Shown piece by piece: positions 4,839 through 5,934 of a stretch of 5,934 nucleotides of DNA (the first letter of the stretch is position 1; the number at the start of each line of letters is the position of its first letter). This stretch comes from an uncultured Clostridia bacterium (GTDB lineage Bacteria; Bacillota; Clostridia; Christensenellales; UBA1242), in assembly GCA_947589615.1 (NCBI GenBank), contig CANQBU010000076.1, positions 1 to 5,934 on the forward strand, written 5' to 3'. Under the pieces are notes generated by a model. That model saw only the letters and a list, made by a program, of their open reading frames with translations, was not told the DNA's origin and did no database searches. A program made the position numbers and the translations under genes.

Positions 4839-5934
4839 TTAGTTATTTTTCAAGATCTGCAAACATTCTTCTTTGGTTAATGTCTCTTGCGTTCCCTCAG
4901 CCATATTCTTAAACGAATACTTATGAGCGGTCACTTCATTTTCACCAACAATAATGACAAATGGCAAATTTCTTTTATTTGCTTCTTTCATTTTTCCTTT
5001 AAAAGAGCGGTTATCATAATTTATCTCACATATTATACCGTTATTTAGGAAATATGATTGAAGTTCAACGCAGTGTAATATTGTATCACCGAGCGGAATA
5101 ATTTGTAAATCAATATTTCGCTTGTCAAGAGGGGGGAGCATTTCATTTTTATCAAGCAAATCAAAAAGTCTGGTGAGTCCAATGCTGAGTCCCACGCCCG
5201 GCATCTTTTTATCGGTGTAGTAAGTTGCAAGATTGTCATATCTTCCTCCTGCACAGACGGCACCAAATTCGGGATGTCCAACAAGGTATACCTCGAATAC
5301 TGTTCCAGTGTAATAATTGTGACCTCTAATAATTCCAATGTCAAGGCAGTAATTCTCCTTTGGTAATTTATATGCTTTCAAATAAGAGTAAACCTCTTTT
5401 AAATCATTAATACCTTTAACAAAAGTTTCATTTATACTTAACGATTCAAGTTTTGCCAAAATTTCATCAAAGTCGCCACAAAGAGAAGCAATATCAATAA
5501 GCTTGTTTGCTTTTTCATCCTCTATGTCTAGGTCCTTAAGCTCTTTAATTGCGTTTTCCTTTCCGATTTTTCCAAGTTTGTCTAGAATTATTAGAATATC
5601 AATTGTTTTTTCTTTTAGCCCTAATTCCTCACAATACCCGAACAAAATATTTCGATTGGATATGTGGTTCATAATTTTATAGCCTAGTTTTTCAAAGATT
5701 TTATCCGCGATATTGAGGCATTCCGCATCTGCAATCAATGGGAGTGTATCCAATCCTATTATATCAGCGTCACATTGATAAAATTCTCTAAATCTTCCCT
5801 TTTGTGCTTTTTCTCCGCGATAAACTTTCCCTATTTGATATCGTTTAAAAGGAAAATCGATAAATTCGCTGTTCATGGCTACAAATCTTGCAAGAGGAAC
5901 GGTTAAATCATACCTCATACAGACATTTGTGTCA
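4839..5934 (-). CDS. hisS: Histidyl-tRNA synthetase, archaeal/eukaryote-like type (N-terminus outside window)
   Basis: This class II synthetase attaches histidine to tRNA-His. The frame is open to the right edge, so the Met at 5918 is internal; 364 residues are visible and roughly 60-70, including motif 1, are missing. Counting visible residues: RYDLTVPLARFVAMN (7-21); motif 2 with RGEKAQKGRFREFYQCD (39-55); an insertion region of about 100 residues; the HisA region LDIGIIRGHNYYTG (197-210) with the catalytic Arg at 203; AGGRYDNL (228-235); motif 3 GLSIGLTRL (248-256) with its Arg kept; then the anticodon-binding domain (about 274-364). RYDLTVP in place of the common bacterial LRPEGT marks the type shared with archaea, eukaryotes and some bacteria. 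In the HisA motif the usual RGLDYYTG reads RGHNYYTG. The strong aminoacylation motifs argue against a HisZ-type paralogue. A terminator follows the gene. Confidence 0.95.
   Translation of the reverse strand, partial: DTNVCMRYDLTVPLARFVAMNSEFIDFPFKRYQIGKVYRGEKAQKGRFREFYQCDADIIGLDTLPLIADAECLNIADKIFEKLGYKIMNHISNRNILFGYCEELGLKEKTIDILIILDKLGKIGKENAIKELKDLDIEDEKANKLIDIASLCGDFDEILAKLESLSINETFVKGINDLKEVYSYLKAYKLPKENYCLDIGIIRGHNYYTGTVFEVYLVGHPEFGAVCAGGRYDNLATYYTDKKMPGVGLSIGLTRLFDLLDKNEMLPPLDKRNIDLQIIPLGDTILHCVELQSYFLNNGIICEINYDNRSFKGKMKEANKRNLPFVIIVGENEVTAHKYSFKNMAEGTQETLTKEECLQILKNN

Noticed and set aside
5045..5344. Minus-strand 99-codon frame inside hisS in another phase
   Set aside because: It overlaps the conserved HisA and motif 3 coding region in a different frame and resembles no family.

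Overview
This is an AT-rich window (roughly one third G+C by eye) from a bacterium. Standard TAA/TAG stops, strong AGGAGG-type ribosome sites on some genes, short intergenic gaps and several Rho-independent terminators suggest a low-GC Bacillota/Clostridia-like organism, perhaps an uncultured gut lineage. That placement is inference; no rRNA or other marker gene is present.

Layout, left to right. Positions 1-636 (+) hold the 3' end of an M16-family (pitrilysin/insulinase-like) peptidase gene cut by the left edge. It converges on four minus-strand genes and is separated from them by a bidirectional terminator at 668-696. Reading the minus strand in its own direction (right to left): hisS, the histidyl-tRNA synthetase, cut by the right edge (4839-5934); a terminator (4762-4785); uvrC, the excision nuclease subunit (2753-4591), with what looks like its own promoter placed so close to the ATG that the mRNA may be leaderless; a terminator (2705-2736); a putative NAD(P)-dependent DapB-like oxidoreductase resembling 2,4-diaminopentanoate dehydrogenase (1336-2541); and tmk, dTMP kinase (682-1335), whose ATG directly follows the oxidoreductase stop codon.

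How the genes fit together. hisS, uvrC and the oxidoreductase-tmk pair appear to be three separate transcription units pointing the same way. hisS (translation), uvrC (nucleotide excision repair) and tmk (dTTP synthesis) are housekeeping genes. The oxidoreductase is the odd member. It has no recognisable pathway partner in the window, and it carries a 36-residue C-terminal tail of Cys, His and Asp that looks like a metal-binding appendage. That tail is the most unusual thing here. Other points worth a look are the probable leaderless start of uvrC, the archaeal/eukaryote-like type of HisRS with an altered HisA motif, and the tmk stop codon lying inside its own terminator hairpin. I found no mobile element, CRISPR array, RNA gene or defence-type system.
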